A DNA stretch of 64,000 nt from Shimia sp. CNT1-13L.2 (GCF_024331145.1 NZ_JANDJO010000003.1:1-64000); one strand, 5' to 3'; shown: positions 9,241-18,022, counted from the first letter of the stretch. Notes: generated from the sequence alone by a model not told the origin. Made by a program: numbers and translations.

Positions 9241-10373
9241 CAATGGTCTCCGATGCTGTGTGGAAGTGTATCCGGGGCGAGACTCGTCAGAAGAGGCTCA
9301 TCCCACGGCAGGCCATCGCGGACAAGATCGAACTTGCCGTTGCGGCCAACAAGAGTGGTGCGACATTTGCGCGGACGCGCGCAGCCCTTTGCGCAGCCCG
9401 AAATATGCAAAGGTCCCTTGATATGCTGCGCCAGCTGGCGCGCGATGCTGCGGGTTTCGACGCTGGCCGCGGTGCAAAGAGGTGCACCGGGGCAGGCATC
9501 GGCTAGGAGAAGGGGATCGTCGGCGTCGGTAATGAAGCCTTCCGTCGTCTCGCCTACGGCATTTTCGAGAAGGAACAAACGCCAGGGCGTGACCCGCAGC
9601 CCTTCGGCCTTTGTGGCGCGCAACAGGTGGTCCAGTGCCGCGGCATTAATTTGCCCAAAGGCGACACCGAAAACGGTTCCAACAGGTGTCTCACCGGGAA
9701 CAAGCCGCGCCGCAGCAGGGGCGGGGGCGTGCGTTTGCCATTCGGCAGGCAGCGCCCTGTGCGAAAGATGCGCCGCCATTCGGCGATTGGCCGTCCCACC
9801 GGTTGCAACGAACCAGTCCGCCATCTCCACAATGGCATCAACCGCAGTGTCAACGGTCACGGAACGTCCGGCACTAGCCCCGTCGGCACGCAGGATCAGC
9901 CCGCTTTCGGTGTCCTTTTCGATCCGAAAATCGGCCGAGTTCTGCTGCATGACCGGAGCCGGTCCGGCATCCACCGCGTAACCAACTTTCGCGGGCAGAG
10001 CAGGGAGATCGCCAAGCCGTGCCATGAGGTCTTTGGCGATGCGGTGGCTGTCATCGCCCTTTTCCCACAAGGGCGGCATCAGGATGTTGCGACGGCTTTC
10101 CAGTTCGGGATCATCGTTCAAAAGGCCAAGCGCATCGAGCTCTTGAAGCAACAGCTCGTGTTGCGCCTCGGAAACCCCGCGAATTTGCAGGTTGGCGCGG
10201 CTGGTGAGATCGATGACCCCCGAGCCGAACGCCTTGGCGGCCGCGCAAAGACCCAATGCCTGATCGCGGTCGAGGCGGGCGAATTCTGGGCGCACACGAA
10301 CCACGAGGCCGTCGCCGGACATCATCGGGCGATAGGCACCCGGACACCATCCTTTGGCTTCGGGACGCGTCAT
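9240..10373 (-). CDS. cobG: Precorrin-3B synthase CobG
   Basis: An oxygen-dependent monooxygenase that hydroxylates precorrin-3A at C20 and forms the gamma-lactone, the step that defines the aerobic pathway. At 377 residues it resembles the sulfite/nitrite reductase family, with two ferredoxin-like repeats. Cluster-binding Cys are at about 294 and 300 (CPGAPLC) and 327 and 331 (GCAKGC). It sits between cobN (ATGA overlap) and cobH (1-base overlap). Its presence means oxygen is used in ring contraction here. Confidence 0.95.
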   Translation of the reverse strand: MTRPEAKGWCPGAYRPMMSGDGLVVRVRPEFARLDRDQALGLCAAAKAFGSGVIDLTSRANLQIRGVSEAQHELLLQELDALGLLNDDPELESRRNILMPPLWEKGDDSHRIAKDLMARLGDLPALPAKVGYAVDAGPAPVMQQNSADFRIEKDTESGLILRADGASAGRSVTVDTAVDAIVEMADWFVATGGTANRRMAAHLSHRALPAEWQTHAPAPAAARLVPGETPVGTVFGVAFGQINAAALDHLLRATKAEGLRVTPWRLFLLENAVGETTEGFITDADDPLLLADACPGAPLCTAASVETRSIARQLAQHIKGPLHISGCAKGCARPRKCRTTLVGRNGKFDLVRDGLPWDEPLLTSLAPDTLPHSIGDH

Positions 10374-13300
10374 GCCAGCCCCTCGAGTTCGGCAAGGATC
10401 GAATTGCGGCGTGTTTGCCAGAGACCCGCTGCATAGAGGGCGGCAAACCTGTCGCGCATCGCCTGAAGGGCCTGTGGGTTGGCCTTTTCAAGGAAGGCGC
10501 GCACCTCGTCGTCCCCAAGCGTTGCCTCGTGGTAGGCGTCAAACAACTGCGGCGGCACAGCCTCGGCAAGGTTGGCGAACGAGGCCATATGCTCAAGCGT
10601 CGCCGCGATCTCGGCACCGCCACGGAAGCCATGCCGCATCATGCCGAACAGCCAGTCGTGATTGGTAGCACGGGCATGAACCACACGCGCGATTTCTTCG
10701 GTCAGGGTCCGTGCGCGCGGGTTTTCCGGATTGGTGTTATCCACGTGATAGAGGGCTGCCGTCTTGCCGCCCGCCACCTTCTGGGCCGCCGCGAACCCCG
10801 CTTCGTGGGTGGCATAGTCGCTGGCCAGCAGGACATCGGTTTCGGGCATGTCCTGAAGGTGCACAAAGCTGTCGGCGTTGGCGACCCGCTCGGTGATGCC
10901 TTCGCGGTCACGGGTGATGGTTTCGCCGTCGAGGGCAAAAGCCGAGGCGTTGAGCCATGCTTCGCCCGCCTGTTTGCGGCCGTCGTCGGAATAGTTGTCG
11001 ACGCTGTTGCCCATGCCCAGACCATAGCTGCCCGGTGCGGGCCCATAGACGCGCGGTCCGGCTTGCCGGTCGACAAACGGGTTCCAGTCGGGTGCTTCGT
11101 CGCGCGCCGCCAGTGCCTTGACAGCCTGGCTGAACAGCGCCGAAAGGGTTGGGAAGACATCGCGGAACAGGCCGGAGACCCGAAGCGTTACGTCAAGGCG
11201 CGGGCGGTCCAGCATGGCGATGGGCAGGATTTCCACACCCGAGACGCGTTCGCTGCCTTCATCCCAGACCGGCTTGGCCCCAAGCAGATGCAGCGCCATG
11301 GCAAACTCTTCACCCGCCGTCCGCATCGTGGCCGACCCCCAAAGGTCAACAATCAGGTTTTTGGGATAATCCCCCTCTTCCTGAAGGTGGCGCCGCACCA
11401 GTTCCTCGGCAAGCTTGACGCCCTGTGCATAGGCCGCGCGTGTCGGAACAGATCGCGGATCGGTGGTGAACAGGTTGCGCCCGGTTGGCAGCACGTCAGT
11501 GCGCCCACGGTACGGCGACCCCGAAGGACCTGCCGCAATACGTTTGCCATCCAGCGCATCCAGAAGCGCTCTCCGCTCCGCCTCGGCCGAAGGGGCCACA
11601 TCAAAGCTGCCCGCTTGCTCCGGCGTACGCCCGAAGATGTGTAGCCCGTCGCCAAACTGGCTTTCCTTGATGTCACAGACAAAGGTGTCGATGCGGGTGA
11701 TGGTCTCAGCGAGCGACGTGACTTCGTCCAAGCCCAGCTCGGATTGCAGGCCCAAGGCGTTGGCTTCGTCGCGGATGTTTTCCTGCAACCGGTCACGGCG
11801 GCGCGGATCAAGCCCGTCCGCGTTCGAGAATTCGTCCAGCAGGTTTTCAAGCCGGGCAAACCGTTGTGGCGTCGCGCTGGCCTTCAAGGGCGGTGGAACG
11901 TGGCCAAGGGTCAAAGCGCCGACGCGCCGTTTGGCCTGCGCCGCTTCACCGGGGTCGTTCACGATAAAGGGATAGATGACGGGCAGGTTGCCGATCAATG
12001 CCTCGGGCCAGCAATCGTCTGAAAGGGCAACGGATTTTCCGGGCAACCATTCGAGGGTGCCATGCGCCCCAACATGGATCAGCCCATGTGCCTGATGCAC
12101 GTGCCGCAGCCAAAGGTAAAACGCCACATAGGCATGGCGCGGAGTGCGGGACAGATCGTGATACTCGTCATCCCGTTCTTCGGGAATGCCGCGTTCCGGC
12201 TGAAGTGCGACCAGGGCCGATCCACGTCGGGTGGCGGCAAAGTGATAGGCACCGTCCTTAACCGCGGTGTCGTTTGTCGCGTCGCCCCAGGTGTCGTGCA
12301 AGTCCGCCTGCAACTCCTGCGGCAGCGACTTCAGCGCCGCAAGATAGTCTTCTACAGGCCAGGAAATGTTCTCATCCGCAAGGGCATCGGACAGGGGCGC
12401 ACCTTCGGCAATGTCATATCCCGCCGTCCGCAGGTCAGCCAGCATCGCCTCGACCGAGGCCAGAGGGTCAAGACCCACGGCATGCGCCATGTTCCAGTCG
12501 CGTCCGGGATAGGTCGACAAGACAAAAACCATCCGCTTTACGGCATTCTCGGTCATGCTGAGGTTGATCCACCCCACGACCCGGTCGGCAATGGCGCGGA
12601 TGCGATCGGCGTTCGGCTGGTGGGCAAGGCGCGTGAACTGCAGGTCGTCGTCACGAACACCCGGTTCCTTGAACGATGCCACGCCGGCAAACAATCTGCC
12701 GTCCACCTCGGGCAGGACGACGTGCATGGCAAGGTCCGCAGGCGACAGCCCGCGCTCGGCTTCTGCCCATGCTTTCTGGTTCGATGTCGCCAGCGCAACT
12801 TGGAAAACCGGTGCACCGGTCACATCCAGCGGCGACACCCCGTCTTTGCCTTTGCCAGAGAACGATGTGGCATTCACGATGGCCACCGGCTCGAGCGCGA
12901 CGAGATGATCTGCTATTTCGCGCCGCGCAACAGGCGCCTTGAGTGACGGGGCGAAAAGCCCGATCACGTCAAACCCACGCGCGCGGAATTCTTTGAACAT
13001 GGCCTCGATCGGGGCCGTGTCGGCCGCACTCAGGTAAGCGCGGTAGAACGTCAGGGCGATCAATGGCTTTGAGGTGTCACGCACCTCTTCCGGGTCGCAG
13101 ACACCCGTTTCCGGCGTCCAGGCGCCGACGTCTGGCAGAACTTTCTTGCCGATTACCGGGCTGGCATAGAGGCCCGCCGCCAAGGCAAGCTGCGCCAGAG
13201 CCGCCTGCGCCGCAATTGCGCCCCCTGTATCACAGAGGTGGGTCAGGCGGTGCAGCGTCGATGTTGGTAGGGTCGAAACTTCGTCCAGCCGCGGGTCAGG

Positions 13301-13657
13301 CCGGCCATCCGCCGGAAGAACCGCTAGCGCGATCCCCTTCTGGCGGCACAGGGTTTCGATCTGCTGAATGCCGTATGACCAGTAGGAAATACCGCCAATC
13401 AGGCGGATCAGGATCGCCTTGGCCCCCTCCAGCGTCTGTTCCACGTAGGTATCGACAGACAGCGGGTGTTTCAGTGCCGAGATATTGGCAAGCCGTAGCG
13501 TGGGCAGGCTGTCCCGCCCACGTTGCCATCCTGCCGCGAAAGCGCCGAGATCGGAATCCGAGAAAGACAACACCACCATATCTGCGGGCGACTGCCCCAG
13601 ATCGGTTGGTGTTTCGGTCTCGTCGAGCCCATGGCTTTCGCGGAAAATGACGTGCAT
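10370..13657 (-). CDS. cobN: Cobaltochelatase subunit CobN
   Basis: The large, corrin-binding subunit of the ATP-dependent CobNST chelatase that inserts cobalt into hydrogenobyrinic acid a,c-diamide. It has 1095 residues, shorter than the roughly 1270 of the Pseudomonas denitrificans protein but plausible for Rhodobacterales. Family features include HVGAHGTLEWLPGK, the segment YHDLSRTPRHAYVAFYLWLRH around it, and SVDNYSDDGRKQ near the C-terminal third. The magnesium chelatase subunit BchH is a homologue, but the cob context and the missing photosynthesis genes favour CobN. The partner AAA+ subunits CobS and CobT are not in this window. Six bases separate it from cobW. Confidence 0.95.
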   Translation of the reverse strand: MHVIFRESHGLDETETPTDLGQSPADMVVLSFSDSDLGAFAAGWQRGRDSLPTLRLANISALKHPLSVDTYVEQTLEGAKAILIRLIGGISYWSYGIQQIETLCRQKGIALAVLPADGRPDPRLDEVSTLPTSTLHRLTHLCDTGGAIAAQAALAQLALAAGLYASPVIGKKVLPDVGAWTPETGVCDPEEVRDTSKPLIALTFYRAYLSAADTAPIEAMFKEFRARGFDVIGLFAPSLKAPVARREIADHLVALEPVAIVNATSFSGKGKDGVSPLDVTGAPVFQVALATSNQKAWAEAERGLSPADLAMHVVLPEVDGRLFAGVASFKEPGVRDDDLQFTRLAHQPNADRIRAIADRVVGWINLSMTENAVKRMVFVLSTYPGRDWNMAHAVGLDPLASVEAMLADLRTAGYDIAEGAPLSDALADENISWPVEDYLAALKSLPQELQADLHDTWGDATNDTAVKDGAYHFAATRRGSALVALQPERGIPEERDDEYHDLSRTPRHAYVAFYLWLRHVHQAHGLIHVGAHGTLEWLPGKSVALSDDCWPEALIGNLPVIYPFIVNDPGEAAQAKRRVGALTLGHVPPPLKASATPQRFARLENLLDEFSNADGLDPRRRDRLQENIRDEANALGLQSELGLDEVTSLAETITRIDTFVCDIKESQFGDGLHIFGRTPEQAGSFDVAPSAEAERRALLDALDGKRIAAGPSGSPYRGRTDVLPTGRNLFTTDPRSVPTRAAYAQGVKLAEELVRRHLQEEGDYPKNLIVDLWGSATMRTAGEEFAMALHLLGAKPVWDEGSERVSGVEILPIAMLDRPRLDVTLRVSGLFRDVFPTLSALFSQAVKALAARDEAPDWNPFVDRQAGPRVYGPAPGSYGLGMGNSVDNYSDDGRKQAGEAWLNASAFALDGETITRDREGITERVANADSFVHLQDMPETDVLLASDYATHEAGFAAAQKVAGGKTAALYHVDNTNPENPRARTLTEEIARVVHARATNHDWLFGMMRHGFRGGAEIAATLEHMASFANLAEAVPPQLFDAYHEATLGDDEVRAFLEKANPQALQAMRDRFAALYAAGLWQTRRNSILAELEGLA

Positions 13658-13663
13658 TTGACG

Positions 13664-14701
13664 TTAGTCCACCAGCGCGGCGCGGATGGCTTCCACGTTT
13701 ACGTCATCATGTTCCGCAATCACGACCATCCGGCCACGGCGGCCTTCTTCTGGCTTCCAGGGACGGTCGAACTGGTGACGTACACGCGCACCTACGGCCT
13801 GAACCAGAAGGCGCATCGGTTTGCCTTCGACGGCGGCATAGCCTTTGACGCGCAGGATGTTCTGTTCCTTGGCCATTTTCTCGATCCGTGCCGCAAGGAC
13901 TGCAGGATCGGTCTGTTCGGGAACGTCGATGACAACGCTTTCGAAATCATCGTGTTCGTGATCGTGGTGGCCATCATGGTGGCTCGGGCGGCTGTCCATG
14001 TCGTCTTCCGCTGCGGCCTCGAGGCCAAGGATAACGCGCGGGTCAACCACACCTTCGGCCACTTCCACCACCGGCAGGGCGCGCGGGGCCTCGGCCAGAA
14101 CGATTTCCTTTGCCTTGGCAACGCCTTCCGGCCCTGCAAGATCAGGCTTGGTCAGCAACACGATATCGGCACAGGAGACCTGATCCTCGAAGACCTCCGA
14201 AAGCGGGGTTTCGTGGTCAAGGCTATCATCGGCCTCGCGCTGGGCGTCCACCGCCGCAACGTTTGACGCAAAGCGGCCATCAGCCACCGCTTCGGCGTCG
14301 GCCAGGGCAATCACGCCATCAACGGTGATTTTCGAACGGATATCCGGCCAGTCAAATGCCTTCAGAAGGGGCTTAGGCAGGGCAAGGCCCGAGGTTTCGA
14401 TCACGATATGCTCGGGACGCGGCTCAAGCGCCATCAAGGCTTCGATGGTGGGAATGAAATCATCGGCAACGGTGCAGCAGATACAGCCGTTGGCCAGTTC
14501 CATGATGTTCTCTTCCGGGCAATCCGGAATGGCGCAGGATTTCAGGATTTCACCGTCAACGCCGACGTCGCCAAATTCGTTCACGACCACGGCAAGGCGC
14601 TTGCCCTGCGGGTTCTGCATCAAGTTGCGGATCAGGGTCGTCTTACCCGATCCCAGAAAGCCGGTGATGATGGTGACGGGAAGTTTTTCGAGGTTGGACA
14701 T
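13664..14701 (-). CDS. cobW: CobW-family GTP-dependent metallochaperone
   Basis: A G3E-family P-loop GTPase of 345 residues thought to deliver cobalt to the corrin pathway. The Walker A GFLGSGKTT is at 14-22, the metal-binding CICC motif at 73-76 in the usual NGCICCTV context, and TKPD (guanine specificity) near 184. A His/Asp-rich stretch, HHDGHHDHEHDD at 241-252, probably binds metal. The C-terminal CobW domain follows. It is the second gene after the B12 riboswitch, 12 bases from the DUF1636 gene. Confidence 0.94.
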   Translation of the reverse strand: MSNLEKLPVTIITGFLGSGKTTLIRNLMQNPQGKRLAVVVNEFGDVGVDGEILKSCAIPDCPEENIMELANGCICCTVADDFIPTIEALMALEPRPEHIVIETSGLALPKPLLKAFDWPDIRSKITVDGVIALADAEAVADGRFASNVAAVDAQREADDSLDHETPLSEVFEDQVSCADIVLLTKPDLAGPEGVAKAKEIVLAEAPRALPVVEVAEGVVDPRVILGLEAAAEDDMDSRPSHHDGHHDHEHDDFESVVIDVPEQTDPAVLAARIEKMAKEQNILRVKGYAAVEGKPMRLLVQAVGARVRHQFDRPWKPEEGRRGRMVVIAEHDDVNVEAIRAALVD

Positions 14702-14713
14702 GTTGGTCGGGTC

Positions 14714-15097
14714 TCACTCTGGAAGAACAAGCGGCGGGATGCGCGCGATGCAGTTTTTACGGAAATGGGTGGAACGTTCGCGCCACGGCACAAGGCCATC
14801 GGTGGTCGCCGCGTATTTCGTGATACCATCATGGACGAGATCGACATCATCGGCGCCCGTGAAGTTGCCGTAGACATAGGTCCAGCGGTCGCTGCCGCCG
14901 CGCACCACGACGGAACAGCCGTGGTCGCAATTGGACAGACATTCAACGGCCTTTACCGTCACGTGTTCGGGCCAGTCCTTGCCCTGCAGGGCGCTCTCCA
15001 AAAGCGCGCCGGGGCGAGGGCCTTCCTGGTCGGTCGGCTGTCCTGCACGGCATGTGGTGCAGACCAGAAGTTCGACCGGGGCGGGTGCGTCGGTCAT
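14714..15097 (-). CDS. DUF1636 protein, predicted thioredoxin-fold metal/Fe-S protein
   Basis: A 127-residue protein of the DUF1636 family, which is common beside cobW and cobN but has no assigned reaction. Cysteines Cys13 and Cys16 (VCTTC) and Cys53, Cys57 and Cys61 (CLSNCDHGC) resemble a thioredoxin-like 2Fe-2S or metal site. It is the first gene after the B12 riboswitch. The ATG at 15097 has GGGATGG about five bases upstream; another ATG nine bases earlier is possible. A role in cobalt handling or redox support of the chelatase is inference from position only. Confidence 0.85.
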   Translation of the reverse strand: MTDAPAPVELLVCTTCRAGQPTDQEGPRPGALLESALQGKDWPEHVTVKAVECLSNCDHGCSVVVRGGSDRWTYVYGNFTGADDVDLVHDGITKYAATTDGLVPWRERSTHFRKNCIARIPPLVLPE

Positions 15098-15189
15098 GGC
15101 GTCCATCCCAATTCGGGGACAGGGCAGTGTGCGGGATCCTCTGGCAGCGCCAGCCCGACACCGGAAACACCCCGTCCGGTTACAAGTCT

Positions 15190-15376
15190 CGTCTGCTGGC
15201 AGGTCTCCCGGCTTACGGATTTCAGGGCGTTCCCTGTTGGTCATCCTGCCTTCCCGGACTGTCTCCAGTGGCAACGGGCAACCTCTCCGATCACGGTCGC
15301 GGGGGCGGCTGCGCTTTGGGCCTTGCGGCAAGAACCCGTATCGCATTCCCTTTTCACCTGTCGTAGGACAGGCACC
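15190..15376 (-). ncRNA. Cobalamin (B12) riboswitch
   Basis: On the minus strand the element opens with GGTGCCTGTCC at 15376, continues through AAAAGGGAA, includes TTGCCACTG and GGGAAGG in the middle, and ends with the B12 box core AAGCCGGGAGACCTGCC near 15199-15215, all in the canonical order and spacing. It leads the DUF1636-cobW-cobN-cobG-cobH-cobI-cobJ unit. I see no T-run terminator between aptamer and gene; a CCGGA/TCCGG hairpin lies downstream, so control is more likely at translation or by Rho than by an intrinsic terminator. Confidence 0.95.
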
Positions 15377-15385
15377 AGCGCGCCC

Positions 15386-15414
15386 AAGTGAAGGAGCGCA
15401 CAGGGGTTTGTCAA
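15386..15414 (-). promoter_or_regulatory. Predicted sigma-70 promoter of the B12 riboswitch operon
   Basis: On the minus strand a perfect -35 box TTGACA (15414-15409) is followed, after 17 bases, by TCACTT (15391-15386) as a weak -10. The predicted start point falls a few bases before the riboswitch at 15376, which is what an intact leader needs. The region is shared with the upstream side of the divergent nnrS gene. Confidence 0.6.
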
Positions 15415-15430
15415 GCAGGAGAGTGGATAC

Positions 15431-16600
15431 TTGACCCGTGCAGAGCCCACATCCGACCGCCATTGGCCCAAAAGCGGCTTCTGGGCCGCTGCGGCGCGCC
15501 CGATGTTCGCGCTGGCGGCGGTCTGGGCGGTACTGGCGGTTGCCATCTGGCAATGGCTGCCCGGTCTCTGGTCGAATCTGCCTGCCCCGGTGATGTGGCA
15601 TTTGCATGAGATGACCTTTGGCTTCGCGGGCGCTGCGGTGGCCGGATACCTGCTGACCGCCGTCAGCAGCTGGACGGGCCGCGCCCCGGTGAATGGCCGG
15701 CCCTTGATGGTGGTGGCCTGCCTCTGGGTCTCGGTGCGGATCGGGCTGATCGTGGGCGATGCGGTCTCCTACTGGCTTGTCATGGTTCCGGCGGTCGCAT
15801 TCTTCTGGTCAATCGCGCTCCTTCTGTGGCTGGAAGCGCGTGCAGCGGGCAGGGGGCACGAACCTGTCTTCACGGCCTTCTGCCTGCTGGCAGGTATTGG
15901 TTCCGCTAGCTGGATCGCGGCCATGTTCACCGGCGGTCCCGCGCCGGTCTGGTCGGTATCTCCCGTGCTTGGCTTCGCGTTTCTCCTGGTGTTCGTAGGG
16001 GGCAGGATGGTGCCCGCCTTTCTTGTTCATTCCGCGAAATGGACCACACGTCGCGTCGCCACCGTTCCCGACTGGCCACGCCTGGCCGTCCTTGGACTGA
16101 TCGTCACCGCCGCCGGTCTGTTCTTGTCTCAAAGCGTGGCTCCTGCCGCCCTAGCTCTGATCACTGCCGGTGCCTGCCTTGCGCTCTTCGTCGCCCGCTG
16201 GCCGCTCTTTCCGGCCAGAACCGATCTGCTCCTCGCCATGCTGGTCCTGTCCTTCCTTTGGCTCCCCTTTGGGCTCCTCCTCTGGGGGGGGGCTGCCTTT
16301 GAGTTGTTCCTTGCCCCGGTTGAGGCGCAGCACGCCCTGATGATGGGCGCGATGGGCGGCTTGATCCTTGCCATTTCGGCGCGCAGCTTTGCCCGTCGCT
16401 GCGATGATGGCCTCAAGGCCCGTCGTGGCACCGGACTGGCCTTTGCACTGGTCATGGTGTCGGTGCCCCTCCGCATGGGCGGTCTTCTCGATGCGGCCGC
16501 GCTGATGTGGTGCGCGGGATGGGGGCTCTACGCTTGGCTTGTCCTGCGTCACGCCTTTGGCCCGCTGCCGCGCCCCGTCTTCAGTGGCGCACGTCGCTAG
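15431..16600 (+). CDS. nnrS: NnrS family haem-copper membrane protein
   Basis: A polytopic membrane protein of 389 residues with about twelve hydrophobic segments. NnrS hallmarks include FWAAAARPMFALAAVWAVL at the N-terminus, the WHLHEMTFGFAGAAVAGYLL segment with potential haem/copper-ligand His residues, and VGGRMVPAFLVH in the middle. Homologues protect against nitric oxide and nitrosative stress. The start is TTG, with AGGAG nine bases upstream; no ATG gives a complete N-terminus. It is divergent from the B12 riboswitch, with only 54 bases between them, and is followed by cobO 81 bases on. Its link to the cobalamin genes is unexplained. Confidence 0.85.
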   Translation: MTRAEPTSDRHWPKSGFWAAAARPMFALAAVWAVLAVAIWQWLPGLWSNLPAPVMWHLHEMTFGFAGAAVAGYLLTAVSSWTGRAPVNGRPLMVVACLWVSVRIGLIVGDAVSYWLVMVPAVAFFWSIALLLWLEARAAGRGHEPVFTAFCLLAGIGSASWIAAMFTGGPAPVWSVSPVLGFAFLLVFVGGRMVPAFLVHSAKWTTRRVATVPDWPRLAVLGLIVTAAGLFLSQSVAPAALALITAGACLALFVARWPLFPARTDLLLAMLVLSFLWLPFGLLLWGGAAFELFLAPVEAQHALMMGAMGGLILAISARSFARRCDDGLKARRGTGLAFALVMVSVPLRMGGLLDAAALMWCAGWGLYAWLVLRHAFGPLPRPVFSGARR

Positions 16601-16681
16601 TGGCATGTCGCGGATCGGCTTGTGATTGGCTGGCCCTTGTGGTTTCGTGCGCCCGAACACGCGCGTTGAACGAGGCCGGAC

Positions 16682-17290
16682 ATGAGCGAACAGAACACCC
16701 GTCACACGGAAAAGATGAAGAAAATCAAGGCTGCCCGTGATCGGATGATGGCCACCAAGACCGAGGAAAAGGGGCTCATCATCGTGCATACCGGCCCCGG
16801 CAAGGGCAAATCATCCTCGGGGTTCGGCATGATCATGCGCTGCATCGCCCACGAGATGCCGGTTGCCGTGGTCCAGTTCATCAAGGGCGCAATGGCGACG
16901 GGCGAGCGCGCCTTCCTCGAAGAACATTTCCCCGAAGAGGTGAAATTCCATGTGTCGGGCGAAGGGTTTACGTGGGAAACCCAAGACCGCGAGCGCGACA
17001 TAGCCAAGGCCGAAGCGGGCTGGGAACTGGCCAAGGAGCTGATCCGCGACCCCGCCAACCGGTTCGTCATGCTGGATGAAATCAACATCGCCCTGCGCAA
17101 TGACTATCTCAACATCGACGACGTGGTGGATTTCCTGCTGGAAGAAAAACCCGAGATGACCCACGTCTTGCTCACCGGCCGCAACGCCAAGCCGGAACTG
17201 ATCGAAGCGGCTGACCTGGTCACCGAAATGACCCTGCTGAAACACCCCTTCCGCGATGGCATCAAGGCGCAGGCCGGGGTGGAGTTTTGA
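16682..17290 (+). CDS. cobO: Cob(I)yrinic acid a,c-diamide adenosyltransferase CobO
   Basis: An ATP:corrinoid adenosyltransferase of the CobA/CobO/BtuR type that forms the Co-C bond to 5'-deoxyadenosine. At 202 residues it has an early P-loop HTGPGKGKSS around 36-45 and LDEINIALRNDYL near the middle, both diagnostic. The ATG follows a GAGGCCGGAC context. It begins the plus-strand unit cobO, Lin0512 pair, cobQ, with gaps of 39, 3 and 3 bases. Confidence 0.95.
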   Translation: MSEQNTRHTEKMKKIKAARDRMMATKTEEKGLIIVHTGPGKGKSSSGFGMIMRCIAHEMPVAVVQFIKGAMATGERAFLEEHFPEEVKFHVSGEGFTWETQDRERDIAKAEAGWELAKELIRDPANRFVMLDEINIALRNDYLNIDDVVDFLLEEKPEMTHVLLTGRNAKPELIEAADLVTEMTLLKHPFRDGIKAQAGVEF

Positions 17291-17329
17291 CCCTTCTGTG
17301 CCCTGCGACCGTATGACAAAGGCCTCGAC

Positions 17330-17671
17330 ATGAAAAAACGCCTTCTCACAGAATTCGGCATGGGCTCGTCCCTGCGCCGTCAGGACTATACCGAGGCCGC
17401 ACGGCGGGCGGTGAAAGATGCGCTCTGGCACAACTCGATCAACCTTGCGGAACTGTTCGGCAAGGAAAAGCACGAGATGATCATCGACGTCGAAGTGGGC
17501 GTGGGTCAGCCCGACCAGATCGATACCTCTGCCATCGCCGAGATTTTCCCCTATGGGCAGGTCTCCGTGACCGCTGTTCCCGGCGGATTGGACGTGCCGC
17601 GCGCCGATGGTGGCAAGCCAACGGTGATTGCCAATGTCGCGATCAATGTCTCGCTGGATCTGGAGGGCTAG
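17330..17671 (+). CDS. Lin0512 family protein, copy 1
   Basis: A 113-residue protein of the Lin0512 family, short proteins of unknown role often found in proteobacterial cobalamin loci. It has EFGMGSSLRRQDYTEAA, then VKDALWHNS, and a C-terminal VTVIANVAINV-like beta-rich half with KPTVIANVAINVSL. It is paralogous to the next gene: both share a GMG...QDYT.AA.RA..DA pattern. The two are only three bases apart, which suggests they form a hetero-oligomer. A function in late corrinoid handling is inferred from its place between cobO and cobQ. Confidence 0.8.
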   Translation: MKKRLLTEFGMGSSLRRQDYTEAARRAVKDALWHNSINLAELFGKEKHEMIIDVEVGVGQPDQIDTSAIAEIFPYGQVSVTAVPGGLDVPRADGGKPTVIANVAINVSLDLEG

Positions 17672-17674
17672 GCC

Positions 17675-18019
17675 ATGGGTGATCAACGTTTCATCATCGA
17701 AATGGGCATGGGCAACGACCAGTACGGGCAGGACTATACCAAGGCTGCGGCCCGCGCGATCGAAGACGCCATCCGCCATTCCTCGATCCCGATGTTCGAT
17801 GCGCTCGGCCTCGATCACGCCGAAATGCGGGTGCAGGTCACCGTAGGCGTTCAGGAACCCGACAAGGTGGATTGCGATGCTTTGGTTGCCAAACTTCCAC
17901 GCGGTCAGGCAACCGTGACCGCCGTCCATGGCGGCCTGAATGTCACCAATCCAGACAGCGGCAACACCCTCGTTATCGCCAGCGCCGCCGTCGAGGCCTT
18001 TCTGCCGAAACAGGTGTGA
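17675..18019 (+). CDS. Lin0512 family protein, copy 2
   Basis: A 114-residue paralogue of the preceding gene. It starts MGDQRFIIEMGMGNDQYGQD and keeps the QDYTKAAARAIEDAI helix and the NTLVIASAAVEAFL C-terminal strand-helix. The two proteins are diverged enough to suggest distinct subunits and not a recent duplication. No catalytic motif is evident. Three bases separate it from cobQ, so it is very probably co-translated with the corrinoid genes. Confidence 0.8.
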   Translation: MGDQRFIIEMGMGNDQYGQDYTKAAARAIEDAIRHSSIPMFDALGLDHAEMRVQVTVGVQEPDKVDCDALVAKLPRGQATVTAVHGGLNVTNPDSGNTLVIASAAVEAFLPKQV

Positions 18020-18022
18020 ACC

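Noticed and set aside
10256-11644. A 462-codon open frame opposite cobN
   Set aside because: Shadow of cobN in the opposite strand.
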